DNA of 64,000 bases, taken from NCBI GenBank assembly GCA_002162875.1, contig MABA01000017.1:153397-217396 (forward strand), read 5' to 3'. A model generated the notes under the pieces. The model saw only the letters and a list, made by a program, of their open reading frames with translations. It was not told the DNA's origin and did not search any database. The translations under genes and the position numbers were made by a program. This DNA comes from Rhodobacterales bacterium 52_120_T64. GTDB taxonomy: Bacteria > Pseudomonadota > Alphaproteobacteria > Rhodobacterales > Rhodobacteraceae. This document shows positions 56,542 through 64,000 of the stretch, one piece after another. Each line of letters begins with the position of its first letter. Within the stretch, counting starts at the first letter, position 1.

Positions 56542-57767
56542 TGGCCTCGGATTCAGTGAACTCTTACAAAACAGGTCCTGACGAGCAGGGACGTTTCGGC
56601 AATTATGGTGGGCGCTTCGTCGCGGAAACTCTGATGCCGCTGATCCTTGACCTTGAGGCCGAGTACGAAAAAGCAAAGACCGACACATCCTTCTGGGCTG
56701 AAATGGATGACTTGTGGAAGCATTACGTAGGGCGCCCAAGCCCGCTGTATTATGCCGAAGGTTTGACCAAGCATTTGGGCGGCGCCAAGATCTACCTGAA
56801 GCGCGACGAGCTGAACCATACCGGTGCGCACAAAATCAACAACGTACTCGGTCAGATTTTGCTGGCACGTCGCATGGGTAAGACACGGATAATCGCGGAA
56901 ACAGGTGCCGGACAACATGGTGTTGCAACGGCGACGGTTTGCGCGAAGTTCGGCCTGAAATGTGTCGTGTTCATGGGCGCAACCGATGTGGCTCGCCAAT
57001 CCCCCAATGTGTTTCGTATGAAACTTCTAGGTGCCGAAATTGTATCGGTAACGGCTGGTCGCGGCACATTGAAAGATGCGATGAACGAGGCTATGCGCGA
57101 TTGGGTGACCAACGTGGACGATACGTTCTACTGCATCGGTACCGTTGCCGGTCCGCACCCGTATCCTGCGATGGTTCGCGATTTCCAATCGATCATCGGT
57201 AAGGAAGCGCGTGAGCAAATTCTGGAGCAAGAAGGTCGTTTGCCCGACACTTTGATCGCTGCGATTGGCGGCGGTTCTAACGCGATGGGTTTGTTCTTTC
57301 CGTTTCTTGATGACACAGATGTGGGCATCATCGGGGTCGAGGCTGGTGGCCACGGCGTTGATGATCGTAACGAGCATGCGGCCAGTTTGGCTGGCGGCCG
57401 ACCGGGTGTTTTACACGGCAACCGGACGTATCTGTTGCAGGACGACGACGGGCAAATTCTTGAAGGGCACTCGATTTCGGCAGGCCTCGATTATCCTGGC
57501 ATTGGCCCCGAGCATTCGTGGCTGAATGATATTGGCCGTGTGGAGTACGTCTCGATCACTGATGTTGAAGCGTTGGAGGCATTCCAGCTTTCCTGCACGA
57601 CGGAAGGTATCATTCCAGCATTGGAGCCTTCGCATGCATTGGCACATGTGACCAAGATCGCGCCTAATCTGCCCAAGGATCACATCATTATTATGAACAT
57701 GTGTGGCCGTGGCGACAAAGATATCTTCACTGTCGCTGCTGCTCTTGGTGTTGATGTTAGCGATTGA
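56538..57767 (+). CDS. trpB: Tryptophan synthase beta chain
   Basis: Condenses indole with serine using PLP. The 409-residue protein has [20 protein letters not shown] with the PLP lysine in [38 protein letters not shown] for phosphate binding, and LSGRGDKD-type ending here as [12 protein letters not shown]. Two consecutive ATG codons are available. trpA is not in the window. Confidence 0.98.
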   Translation: MMASDSVNSYKTGPDEQGRFGNYGGRFVAETLMPLILDLEAEYEKAKTDTSFWAEMDDLWKHYVGRPSPLYYAEGLTKHLGGAKIYLKRDELNHTGAHKINNVLGQILLARRMGKTRIIAETGAGQHGVATATVCAKFGLKCVVFMGATDVARQSPNVFRMKLLGAEIVSVTAGRGTLKDAMNEAMRDWVTNVDDTFYCIGTVAGPHPYPAMVRDFQSIIGKEAREQILEQEGRLPDTLIAAIGGGSNAMGLFFPFLDDTDVGIIGVEAGGHGVDDRNEHAASLAGGRPGVLHGNRTYLLQDDDGQILEGHSISAGLDYPGIGPEHSWLNDIGRVEYVSITDVEALEAFQLSCTTEGIIPALEPSHALAHVTKIAPNLPKDHIIIMNMCGRGDKDIFTVAAALGVDVSD

Positions 57768-57777
57768 GATCAGCATC

Positions 57778-58395
57778 TCACTTGGCCAAAAAATTCGTGA
57801 TATCTGACGGATAGGCCGAAAACTCAAGTGGTGGCAGGATAAGCCGCCACGTATCAAAGGCTTGCTCGGTATCTAACGAACCTAGTTTGGTGTGAAGCAC
57901 CAAGCGCGCCAATCCGTGTATAAGCGCCCATATCATCAATTCGTTCGCCTGACTGCCACCTTCGCCCTTCACAATGGGAGCGCAGATTTCGCGTAGAACG
58001 TCGTAAGCTTCATCAGCAGCTTGATTCAAGCCTTTGTCGTTATGATCGCGCGGGGTCCCACCAAACATCAAATTGAATAGCCCTTCGTTGTTCAGCGCAA
58101 AGTTCAAGTATCCGCGCCCGACCGCTAATATCGTTTCTCGGGGATCTCGAGGTTCAAGTGGCATCTCAGCTCGCATTGAGTCGGTGAACATCTTGTAGCC
58201 TTCAGTCATCAAAGCCGAGTGCAGTGCTGTCAGGTTTGCAAAATGATGAGCCGGCGCGGCGTGGCTGACGCCAGCTTTCGCGGCCAATTTTCGCATAGAC
58301 AAGGTTTCGAGGCCACCTGCTTGCAGCAATTCTAAGCCAGCTGCGATCAGCGCAGCGCGTAGGTTCCCGTGGTGGTGTGGTTTTTTAGCGGTCAT
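57778..58395 (-). CDS. TetR/AcrR family regulator (WHG-type C-terminal domain)
   Basis: A 205-residue repressor. The HTH lies at about residues 28-58 (LETLSMRKLAAKAGVSHAAP), and the C-terminal domain resembles the WHG/TetR_C_33 group (YLNFALNNEGLFNLMFGG). It is divergent from the DUF2306 membrane protein gene, with two TGTCAA-type palindromes in the 77-bp gap, so it probably controls itself and that neighbour. Ligand unknown. Confidence 0.9.
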   Translation of the reverse strand: MTAKKPHHHGNLRAALIAAGLELLQAGGLETLSMRKLAAKAGVSHAAPAHHFANLTALHSALMTEGYKMFTDSMRAEMPLEPRDPRETILAVGRGYLNFALNNEGLFNLMFGGTPRDHNDKGLNQAADEAYDVLREICAPIVKGEGGSQANELMIWALIHGLARLVLHTKLGSLDTEQAFDTWRLILPPLEFSAYPSDITNFLAK

Positions 58396-58416
58396 GGTTG
58401 TACGATAAATAATAAC

Positions 58417-58456
58417 TTGACAGTGTCAACTTCAATAAGCAACTTGGCGGTGTCAA
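58417..58456. promoter_or_regulatory. Twin operator between the TetR gene and DUF2306 gene
   Basis: TTGACAGTGTCAA (58417-58429) is a perfect 6+1+6 palindrome, and TTGGCGGTGTCAA (58444-58456) is a second copy with two mismatches in its left arm. Centres are 27 bp apart in the divergent gap. Confidence 0.75.
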
Positions 58457-58472
58457 TTTTAAGGAATGAACC

Positions 58473-59063
58473 ATGACCCGCAATCCCATCCTATTTTACA
58501 TGACTGTAGTTTTAAGTTTCATAATGGCATTTATGTCATATAGATTCACGACATTGGGCATGGATGCGGCTTTCCCTGAGATGATTGGGCACCTGACGAA
58601 CCGCAAATTTGCTTTCTCAGCGCATGTTATCTCGGCCCCTTTGGCGCTGACTTTTGGCGCGATGAATATGATTGATCGCCGCCGAAAAAAAAGACGCGTG
58701 TTGCATCGTTGGACGGGCCGTGCCTATGGAGTGTCAATTCTAGTTGGTAGCGTTTCGGGCTTGGTGATGGCTACAGGCGCTGAAGGTGGTGCAATTGCCG
58801 GATTCGGATTCGGAATTCTTGCAATATTGTGGTTTGTGACAACAGCGCAGGCTATTCGTTTTGCCGTGGCGCGAGATTTCAAGTCGCATCGCCGCTGGAT
58901 GATCCGATCGTTTGCACTAACGCTTGCAGCGGTGTCGCTGCGAATTTATCTGCCAATGTTTATGATATTTGGCGAGATGACCTATGCGCAGGCGTCGGTT
59001 TGGGTTGCATGGCTATGCTGGGTCCCGAACCTCGCGCTTGCCCAATGGTGGGTGCGCCGTTAG
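58473..59063 (+). CDS. DUF2306 membrane protein
   Basis: A 196-residue protein with about five to six membrane spans. The family pattern is FSAHVISAPLALTFGAMNMI, then RRVLHRWTGRAYGVSILVGS and FKSHRRWMIRSFALTLAAVSLR, with conserved histidines that could bind heme or metal. Function not established. It ends 4 bp inside the convergent pyrF and is probably regulated by the adjacent TetR protein. Confidence 0.85.
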   Translation: MTRNPILFYMTVVLSFIMAFMSYRFTTLGMDAAFPEMIGHLTNRKFAFSAHVISAPLALTFGAMNMIDRRRKKRRVLHRWTGRAYGVSILVGSVSGLVMATGAEGGAIAGFGFGILAILWFVTTAQAIRFAVARDFKSHRRWMIRSFALTLAAVSLRIYLPMFMIFGEMTYAQASVWVAWLCWVPNLALAQWWVRR

Positions 59064-59755
59064 ATCGCCGCCAACTCGGTTTTGATTAGGCGGGCCGCAG
59101 ATAACGGATCTTCGGCTTTCCAAATTGGACGACCCACGACGATGTGATTTGCACCATCATTAATGGCAACCGCTGGCGAGGCGACGCGTTTCTGGTCGTG
59201 CGCATTTGTACCGGCCGGGCGCACACCGGGGGTGACGATCAGTTTGCCAACCGCTTCGGGGAGGGCGCGGATTATTGCGGCTTCTTGTGGGCTGGCAATT
59301 ACGCCGTCAGCGCCAGCGAGAAATGCTAGGCGGGCGCGTTCTTGCACCAGTTTGCTGATTTCTCCATCACGGATCAAAGCCAAATCAAGGTCGGCGCGAT
59401 CCATCGAGGTCAAAATCGTGACGGCGAGGATTTTCATATCCGTATCGCCACGCCCTGCAACGGCCGCACGAACGACGTTCGGATCACCGTGAACGGTCAG
59501 AAAATCCAGATCGAACTGCGCTAACCCTGCCACGGCGTTTTCTACCGTTTGCCCGATGTCGAAGAGCTTCATATCCAGAAACACGCGCTTGCCCATTTCG
59601 GTCAACTCGTTTGCGAGGGCTAACCCCCCGCTGGTCAGCATGCCCAGACCAATTTTGTAAAACGAAACCTCGTCTCCCAGCTTTTCGACGAGGCGTAAAC
59701 CCGCGAGTGCGTTTGGAACATCGAGGGCGACTATCAGGCGGTCATCGGCTTGCAT
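59060..59755 (-). CDS. pyrF: Orotidine 5'-phosphate decarboxylase
   Basis: Final step of UMP synthesis. The 231-residue TIM-barrel protein has LIVALDVPNALAGLRLVEKL, FYKIGLGMLT, the catalytic DMKLFDIGQTV (Asp-x-Lys-x2-Asp), and VGRPIWKAEDPLSAA at the phosphate site. It follows the PEMT-like gene by 12 bp on the same strand. Confidence 0.97.
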   Translation of the reverse strand: MQADDRLIVALDVPNALAGLRLVEKLGDEVSFYKIGLGMLTSGGLALANELTEMGKRVFLDMKLFDIGQTVENAVAGLAQFDLDFLTVHGDPNVVRAAVAGRGDTDMKILAVTILTSMDRADLDLALIRDGEISKLVQERARLAFLAGADGVIASPQEAAIIRALPEAVGKLIVTPGVRPAGTNAHDQKRVASPAVAINDGANHIVVGRPIWKAEDPLSAARLIKTELAAI

Positions 59756-59767
59756 GGGTTGGCTCCT

Positions 59768-60460
59768 TTACGATTTGTAAAGAATTCGCATGTCTGGTTC
59801 TTCGGTGCAATACATATGCACCCAGATATAGGCGTGGTAAAACAGCGCGAGAACCAGCGCGTTCCATGATCCAAGCAATAATCCGATGCCCCACAGTCCC
59901 GTGAAGACAAACGTGTACATGGCATTGCTGGAGTATTTGAATGCGCCTTGGTTAACCATCGGCATGTTTAGGTATTCATCATGAAAATGGTCGCCACCAA
60001 GCGCACGGCTAATGGTGAAGTACTTTAAGACCGAATGCATGGTGTAGGCGACGAGAAGCATCAGCAATGTTCCGGCGATCAGTTGAACAGTGCGGTCGCC
60101 ACCAAGCGAGCCGTAATCAGAAATGCCAACGATGATAAGAAGCAATGGGCGCCCGCCTAGGAATGGCAGGAAAATCACAGCCCAGACTTTCAGCGCGTTA
60201 TCCCCGAACAGTCGCACCATGATATTGAAGTGTAGTTGCAGGCGGAATACGACGGCGACAATACTTTGGTGAATAAGGCCGATAGCGATTGTGATATACG
60301 CCCAAGTCATCGTGCTTACGCCCAGAAAACTACCGCCGTAGTCATGCAACAGGCTGCATGTACCAATCGTTAGCAGTGCGGCGATCATGGCGTGTTGGAT
60401 CTGACCGCGGAAGATCTCGGTTTTTGGCGTTGTCGCGCGGATTTCTTTCAAGCTTCGCAT
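59768..60460 (-). CDS. PEMT/ICMT-like integral membrane methyltransferase, putative
   Basis: A 230-residue protein with about six hydrophobic segments. The C-terminal part (KYSSNAMYTFVFTGLWGIGL, then a hydrophobic hairpin, then EEPDMRILY) has the N-x-MY and E-E-x-DM pattern of phospholipid N-methyltransferases (PEMT) and isoprenylcysteine methyltransferases, where the acidic pair contacts SAM. Its substrate, perhaps phosphatidylethanolamine or a derivative, is not shown. It is upstream of pyrF and divergent from clpB. Confidence 0.65.
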   Translation of the reverse strand: MRSLKEIRATTPKTEIFRGQIQHAMIAALLTIGTCSLLHDYGGSFLGVSTMTWAYITIAIGLIHQSIVAVVFRLQLHFNIMVRLFGDNALKVWAVIFLPFLGGRPLLLIIVGISDYGSLGGDRTVQLIAGTLLMLLVAYTMHSVLKYFTISRALGGDHFHDEYLNMPMVNQGAFKYSSNAMYTFVFTGLWGIGLLLGSWNALVLALFYHAYIWVHMYCTEEPDMRILYKS

Positions 60461-60520
60461 CGTGCTTCCCCCAGTTTAATGAAGACTAGCAGAAAGACGA
60501 GCATTCTCAAAACGCGAGTC

Positions 60521-60550
60521 CTTGCAAGGTCTTGCGGGCAACCCCACATA
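60521..60550 (+). promoter_or_regulatory. Sigma-32 (RpoH) promoter of clpB
   Basis: CTTGCA at 60521-60526, a 15-bp spacer and CCCCACATA at 60542-60550 fit the sigma-32 consensus (CTTGAA, 13-17 bp, CCCCATnT) closely. It lies 73 bp upstream of the clpB start. Confidence 0.7.
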
Positions 60551-60623
60551 CTAGCCGAAGGGTCATACTTGACGTGCCAAAATGGGCGTCGAATGTATGC
60601 ACGCCAAAAAAAGGAGTAACCGG

Positions 60624-63221
60624 ATGAACTTTGAGAAGTTTACCGAGCGTAGTCGTGGTTTCGTACAGGCCGCTCAAACAATCGCCCAACGAGAAGAACA
60701 CCAGCGCTTTATGCCCGAGCATTTGCTGAAGGCGCTTTTGGATGACGATCAAGGGTTAGCCGCGAATTTGATCAAACGCGCAGGTGGAGCGCCGAATGTA
60801 GCCATCGCCGAGGTCGATGCTGCGGTTGCCAAATTGCCTAAGGTTTCAGGCGATCAATTGTATATGGATGGGCAAACCAGCAAAGTATTGGCCGAAGCCG
60901 AGAAGTTGGCTGACAAAGCTGGCGATAGCTTTGTGACCGTAGAGCGATTGTTGACCGCGTTGGCAGTGACCAAATCCCAAGCCGAGAAGGCGTTGAAAGC
61001 TGCTAAGGTTACCGCGCAGGCATTGAACGAGGCGATCAACGATATTCGTCAGGGTCGGACGGCTGATTCCGCTAGTGCCGAGGACAGCTACGAGGCACTA
61101 AAGAAATACGCGCACGATCTGACCGAAGCTGCCCGCGAGGGCAAGATCGACCCAATTATCGGGCGCGACGAGGAAATTCGCCGCACGATGCAGGTTTTGG
61201 CCCGGCGCACCAAGAACAACCCAGTTTTAATCGGCGAACCCGGCGTTGGTAAAACGGCAATTGCCGAAGGGCTGGCGTTAAGGATTGTCAACGGTGATGT
61301 GCCGGATTCAATCGCTAACAAAAGCTTAATGTCGTTGGATATGGGGGCGTTGATCGCGGGCGCTAAGTATCGTGGTGAATTCGAGGAGCGTCTGAAGGCC
61401 GTTCTTAATGAGGTGACCCACGCGAACGGCGAGATCATCTTGTTTATCGACGAAATGCATACGCTTGTCGGGGCAGGTAAGTCGGATGGGGCAATGGATG
61501 CCTCTAACCTGTTGAAGCCTGCTTTGGCGCGGGGTGAATTGCACTGTGTTGGCGCGACCACGCTCGATGAGTATCGTAAGCATGTGGAAAAAGACGCCGC
61601 TTTGGCACGACGCTTCCAGCCTGTGCTGGTAGAAGAGCCTACGGTTGAGGACACGATCTCCATTCTGCGCGGTATTAAGGAGAAGTACGAGCTACACCAC
61701 GGTATCCGGATCGCTGACCGGGCGCTGGTTGCAGCGGCGACGCTGTCGGATCGCTATATTACTGATCGGTTTTTGCCCGATAAAGCCATCGATCTGATGG
61801 ACGAAGCCGCGAGTCGTTTGCGGATGGAGGCGGATAGCAAGCCAGAAGAACTCGATGCGCTTGATCGCGAGATTTTGCAAAAGCAGATTGAAGCAGAGGC
61901 ATTAAAACAAGAGAAAGACGACGCCTCGGCGGATCGTTTGTTGAAGCTGCTGAAAGAGCTGTCAGGTTTGCAGGAAAAATCAACAGAGATGACGGCGCGT
62001 TGGCAGGCCGAACGTGACAAGATGGCTGGTGCGCGGGACATTAAGGAAGAACTGGAATCCGCAAGGGCCGAGTTGGATCAAGCAATGCGCGCTGCCGACC
62101 ACGCAAAGGCCGGTGAGTTGACATATAGTATCATCCCGAATCTGGAGGCGCGTCTAGTCGATGCCGAGGCTGCCGAAAGTCAGACCACGGATGTTATGGT
62201 GGAAGAAGCTGTTATGCCCGAGCATATCGCCAGTGTGGTTGAGCGCTGGACAGGTATTCCTGTGGACAAGATGCTGGAGGGCGAGCGCGAGAAACTTCTG
62301 AAGATGGAAGCGGAACTCGGCAAGCGTGTTATTGGCCAGAAATTGGCGGTAACAGCTGTGTCGAATGCTGTGCGCCGCGCGCGGGCTGGTTTGAATGACC
62401 CTAACCGTCCGCTGGGTAGTTTTCTATTTCTTGGCCCAACTGGCGTCGGTAAAACCGAGCTGACCAAAGCCTTGGCCGAATACCTGTTTGACGATGATAC
62501 TGCCATGACCCGCGTGGATATGTCGGAGTTCATGGAGAAACACTCGGTTTCCCGTCTGATAGGCGCCCCTCCGGGGTATGTCGGGTATGACGAGGGCGGC
62601 GTGCTGACCGAAGCCGTGCGGCGTAGGCCATATCAGGTTATCCTGTTTGACGAGGTCGAGAAGGCGCACCCTGATGTGTTTAACGTATTGTTGCAGGTTC
62701 TGGATGATGGCCGTTTGACGGATGGGCAGGGGCGTCTTGTTGATTTCAAGAACACGCTGATTATCCTGACGTCGAACCTTGGCTCGCAGGCACTTAACGA
62801 TACCTCGTTGGATAAGACTGAAGCGAAAGGGGTGGTGATGGGTGCTGTTCGCGGCCACTTCCGCCCCGAGTTCCTGAATCGTCTGGATGAAATCGTGGTG
62901 TTTGACCGCCTGAGTCGCGAGAATATGGACGGAATCGTCGATATCCAGCTGGATATTCTTGGCAAACGTTTGGCCCCGCGCAAAATCGCGATTGAGTTGG
63001 ACGAAGCGGCGCGTAAGTGGTTGGCCGATACAGGATATGATCCGGTATATGGTGCAAGGCCTCTGAAGCGAGTGATCCAAACCCATCTACAGAATCCGCT
63101 GGCAGAAATGCTTCTGGGTGGCGAAGTATTTGATGGATCCAGGGTGCCGATATCGGCGGATAGTGAAGGGCTGGTTATCGGACAGGCGGTGGATGTTGCC
63201 GAGGCCGAAACGGTTCACTAA
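60624..63221 (+). CDS. clpB: ATP-dependent chaperone ClpB
   Basis: ClpB threads aggregated proteins through its hexameric pore together with DnaK. The 865-residue protein has the N-terminal Clp domain ([20 protein letters not shown]), the first AAA+ module with [15 protein letters not shown], the coiled-coil middle domain ([18 protein letters not shown]), and the second AAA+ module with [19 protein letters not shown] and [22 protein letters not shown] precedes the ATG at 60624. The promoter upstream is of sigma-32 type. Confidence 0.99.
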   Translation: MNFEKFTERSRGFVQAAQTIAQREEHQRFMPEHLLKALLDDDQGLAANLIKRAGGAPNVAIAEVDAAVAKLPKVSGDQLYMDGQTSKVLAEAEKLADKAGDSFVTVERLLTALAVTKSQAEKALKAAKVTAQALNEAINDIRQGRTADSASAEDSYEALKKYAHDLTEAAREGKIDPIIGRDEEIRRTMQVLARRTKNNPVLIGEPGVGKTAIAEGLALRIVNGDVPDSIANKSLMSLDMGALIAGAKYRGEFEERLKAVLNEVTHANGEIILFIDEMHTLVGAGKSDGAMDASNLLKPALARGELHCVGATTLDEYRKHVEKDAALARRFQPVLVEEPTVEDTISILRGIKEKYELHHGIRIADRALVAAATLSDRYITDRFLPDKAIDLMDEAASRLRMEADSKPEELDALDREILQKQIEAEALKQEKDDASADRLLKLLKELSGLQEKSTEMTARWQAERDKMAGARDIKEELESARAELDQAMRAADHAKAGELTYSIIPNLEARLVDAEAAESQTTDVMVEEAVMPEHIASVVERWTGIPVDKMLEGEREKLLKMEAELGKRVIGQKLAVTAVSNAVRRARAGLNDPNRPLGSFLFLGPTGVGKTELTKALAEYLFDDDTAMTRVDMSEFMEKHSVSRLIGAPPGYVGYDEGGVLTEAVRRRPYQVILFDEVEKAHPDVFNVLLQVLDDGRLTDGQGRLVDFKNTLIILTSNLGSQALNDTSLDKTEAKGVVMGAVRGHFRPEFLNRLDEIVVFDRLSRENMDGIVDIQLDILGKRLAPRKIAIELDEAARKWLADTGYDPVYGARPLKRVIQTHLQNPLAEMLLGGEVFDGSRVPISADSEGLVIGQAVDVAEAETVH

Positions 63222-63235
63222 CTACTGTTTATAAT

Positions 63236-63271
63236 AAACGAGGCCCAACTGGCGACGGTTGGGCCTCGTTT
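63236..63271 (+). terminator. Terminator after clpB
   Basis: AAACGAGGCCCAAC and GTTGGGCCTCGTTT form a perfect 14-bp stem with an 8-nt loop, ending in GTTTAGTTT. It separates clpB from the convergent secreted-protein gene and may serve both. Confidence 0.85.
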
Positions 63272-63293
63272 AGTTTGGTAGAGGGGCAGCTTG

Positions 63294-63737
63294 TTAGTCC
63301 TCGATTGCTTCCAGAATGATCGCATCTAACATCTCGTTGACGGGTGCCATGCTATCGCCCGACATGAAGCGGTGGCCGACAGTGGTCTGGTCTGGATTTT
63401 CAGGCGTGGAAAATACAAAGATACCGTAGGGGCAGAATGCGATGTTCATGATGTCCGCTTCCATCGCTGTGCGCGATATGGATGCGGAGCAGAAGCTATA
63501 AACTACGCCCTCAGAATATAGCGTGATTTCTGAACCTACATCTACACGCGTGCGCTCCAACATCTCGCTTACATGGCTGACGGAGTCGATCGTCAGGCCT
63601 TTGTCGAGAATCGCGCTTTCAACGGAAAATGTTACGTTGTCGAAGGAATCATCTACGATCCAAGAGGTGATATCTTGGGCAAATGCAGGAGTCGCGAGGA
63701 ATATCGCGGCTGTTAGGGCTACTATACGGGTAGACAT
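63294..63737 (-). CDS. Secreted protein of unknown function
   Basis: A 147-residue protein with a clear signal peptide (MSTRIVALTAAIFLATPAFA, cleavage before QDITSW). The mature part has two cysteines (YSFCSAS and IAFCPYG) that could pair in the periplasm. I recognise no domain. It is convergent with clpB. The 263 bp between its start and the window end show no gene I can support. Confidence 0.75.
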   Translation of the reverse strand: MSTRIVALTAAIFLATPAFAQDITSWIVDDSFDNVTFSVESAILDKGLTIDSVSHVSEMLERTRVDVGSEITLYSEGVVYSFCSASISRTAMEADIMNIAFCPYGIFVFSTPENPDQTTVGHRFMSGDSMAPVNEMLDAIILEAIED

Positions 63738-64000
63738 GATGTCGTCCTTTATTAGAGTGTGTTTCTAAACGGTAAAATGCCATAAAACCTGTTGTTTTAC
63801 GTTGATGTATATCATGTAAAATCCAACGTATGTTGGTATTTATTGCCGTGAACTTCTTTTCCACGATCTTTTTTTCACAAAACTTTTATTTCTCTCTTGC
63901 GCGACTCGTTGTTGGGGTCTAGAAGTCCCCTCAGCAGCAAGGCGAGACGCTAAGTTGTTAACAAACACTGAGACAAACGAGCGGCTGGTGCGCTGATTAA

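Noticed and set aside
63900..63950. Possible small RNA or hairpin near the right edge (GGGG and CCCC around TCTAGAAGT)
   Set aside because: Only a 4-bp GC stem with a 9-nt loop and no terminator tail; not distinguishable from chance.

Overview
The window reads as chromosomal DNA of a marine-type alphaproteobacterium, most likely Rhodobacteraceae (Roseobacter group). This is inferred from protein character and gene order: lptC-lptA-lptB-rpoN-hpf-ptsN, aroA-cmk-rpsA-ihfB-lapA-trpF-trpB, mdh-sucCD-sucAB-lpd, sdhCDAB, and a mesaconyl-CoA hydratase and malyl-CoA thioesterase typical of the ethylmalonyl-CoA pathway. Base composition is moderate, near half GC by eye. No rRNA operon, CRISPR array, insertion sequence or prophage was seen; there is one tRNA.

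Layout. 0-9 kb: the tail of a probable ATP synthase b-type subunit, then a leftward block of queG, a glutathione transferase, mtgA and the glutamate synthase genes gltB and gltD. 9-16.4 kb: uppP, an NDUFA9-like protein, tRNA-Leu, RNase D, the LPS transport genes lptCAB, then rpoN, hpf and ptsN. 16.3-25.0 kb: a leftward surface-glycan cluster (sulfotransferase, four glycosyltransferases, galU, a tiny coupled ORF, cysQ), with a divergent ABC-2 export permease, a thioesterase and a broken MaoC hydratase beyond it. 26.7-30.1 kb: dnaK-dnaJ. 30.1-39.7 kb: leftward TCA block mdh, sucC, sucD, sucA, sucB, a VOC protein and lpd. 39.9-43.4 kb: malyl-CoA thioesterase, NnrU, DUF1737, mesaconyl-CoA hydratase and a DUF4344 metallopeptidase. 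43.6-49.6 kb: sdhC, sdhD, sdhA, two small lipoproteins, two opposed surface-glycan genes, then sdhB. 49.6-57.8 kb: deoD, aroA, cmk, a methyltransferase, rpsA, ihfB, lapA, trpF, trpB. 57.8-64 kb: a TetR/DUF2306 pair, pyrF, a PEMT-like membrane protein, clpB and a secreted protein.

How the genes work together. The central block encodes most of the oxidative TCA cycle from 2-oxoglutarate to oxaloacetate. The sucC and sdhC promoter regions share a paired TGTGATCACA palindrome with the same 21-bp centre spacing, about 150 bp upstream of each start codon, which suggests one regulator. The glycan cluster combines a sulfotransferase with CysQ, the enzyme that removes its PAP by-product, which suggests a sulfated surface polymer.

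The least ordinary observations are that paired operator, a 28-codon vestige of a second cmk 3' end behind a methyltransferase whose ends carry an 11-bp direct repeat, the decayed MaoC gene, and the sdh operon interrupted by two genes on the other strand.
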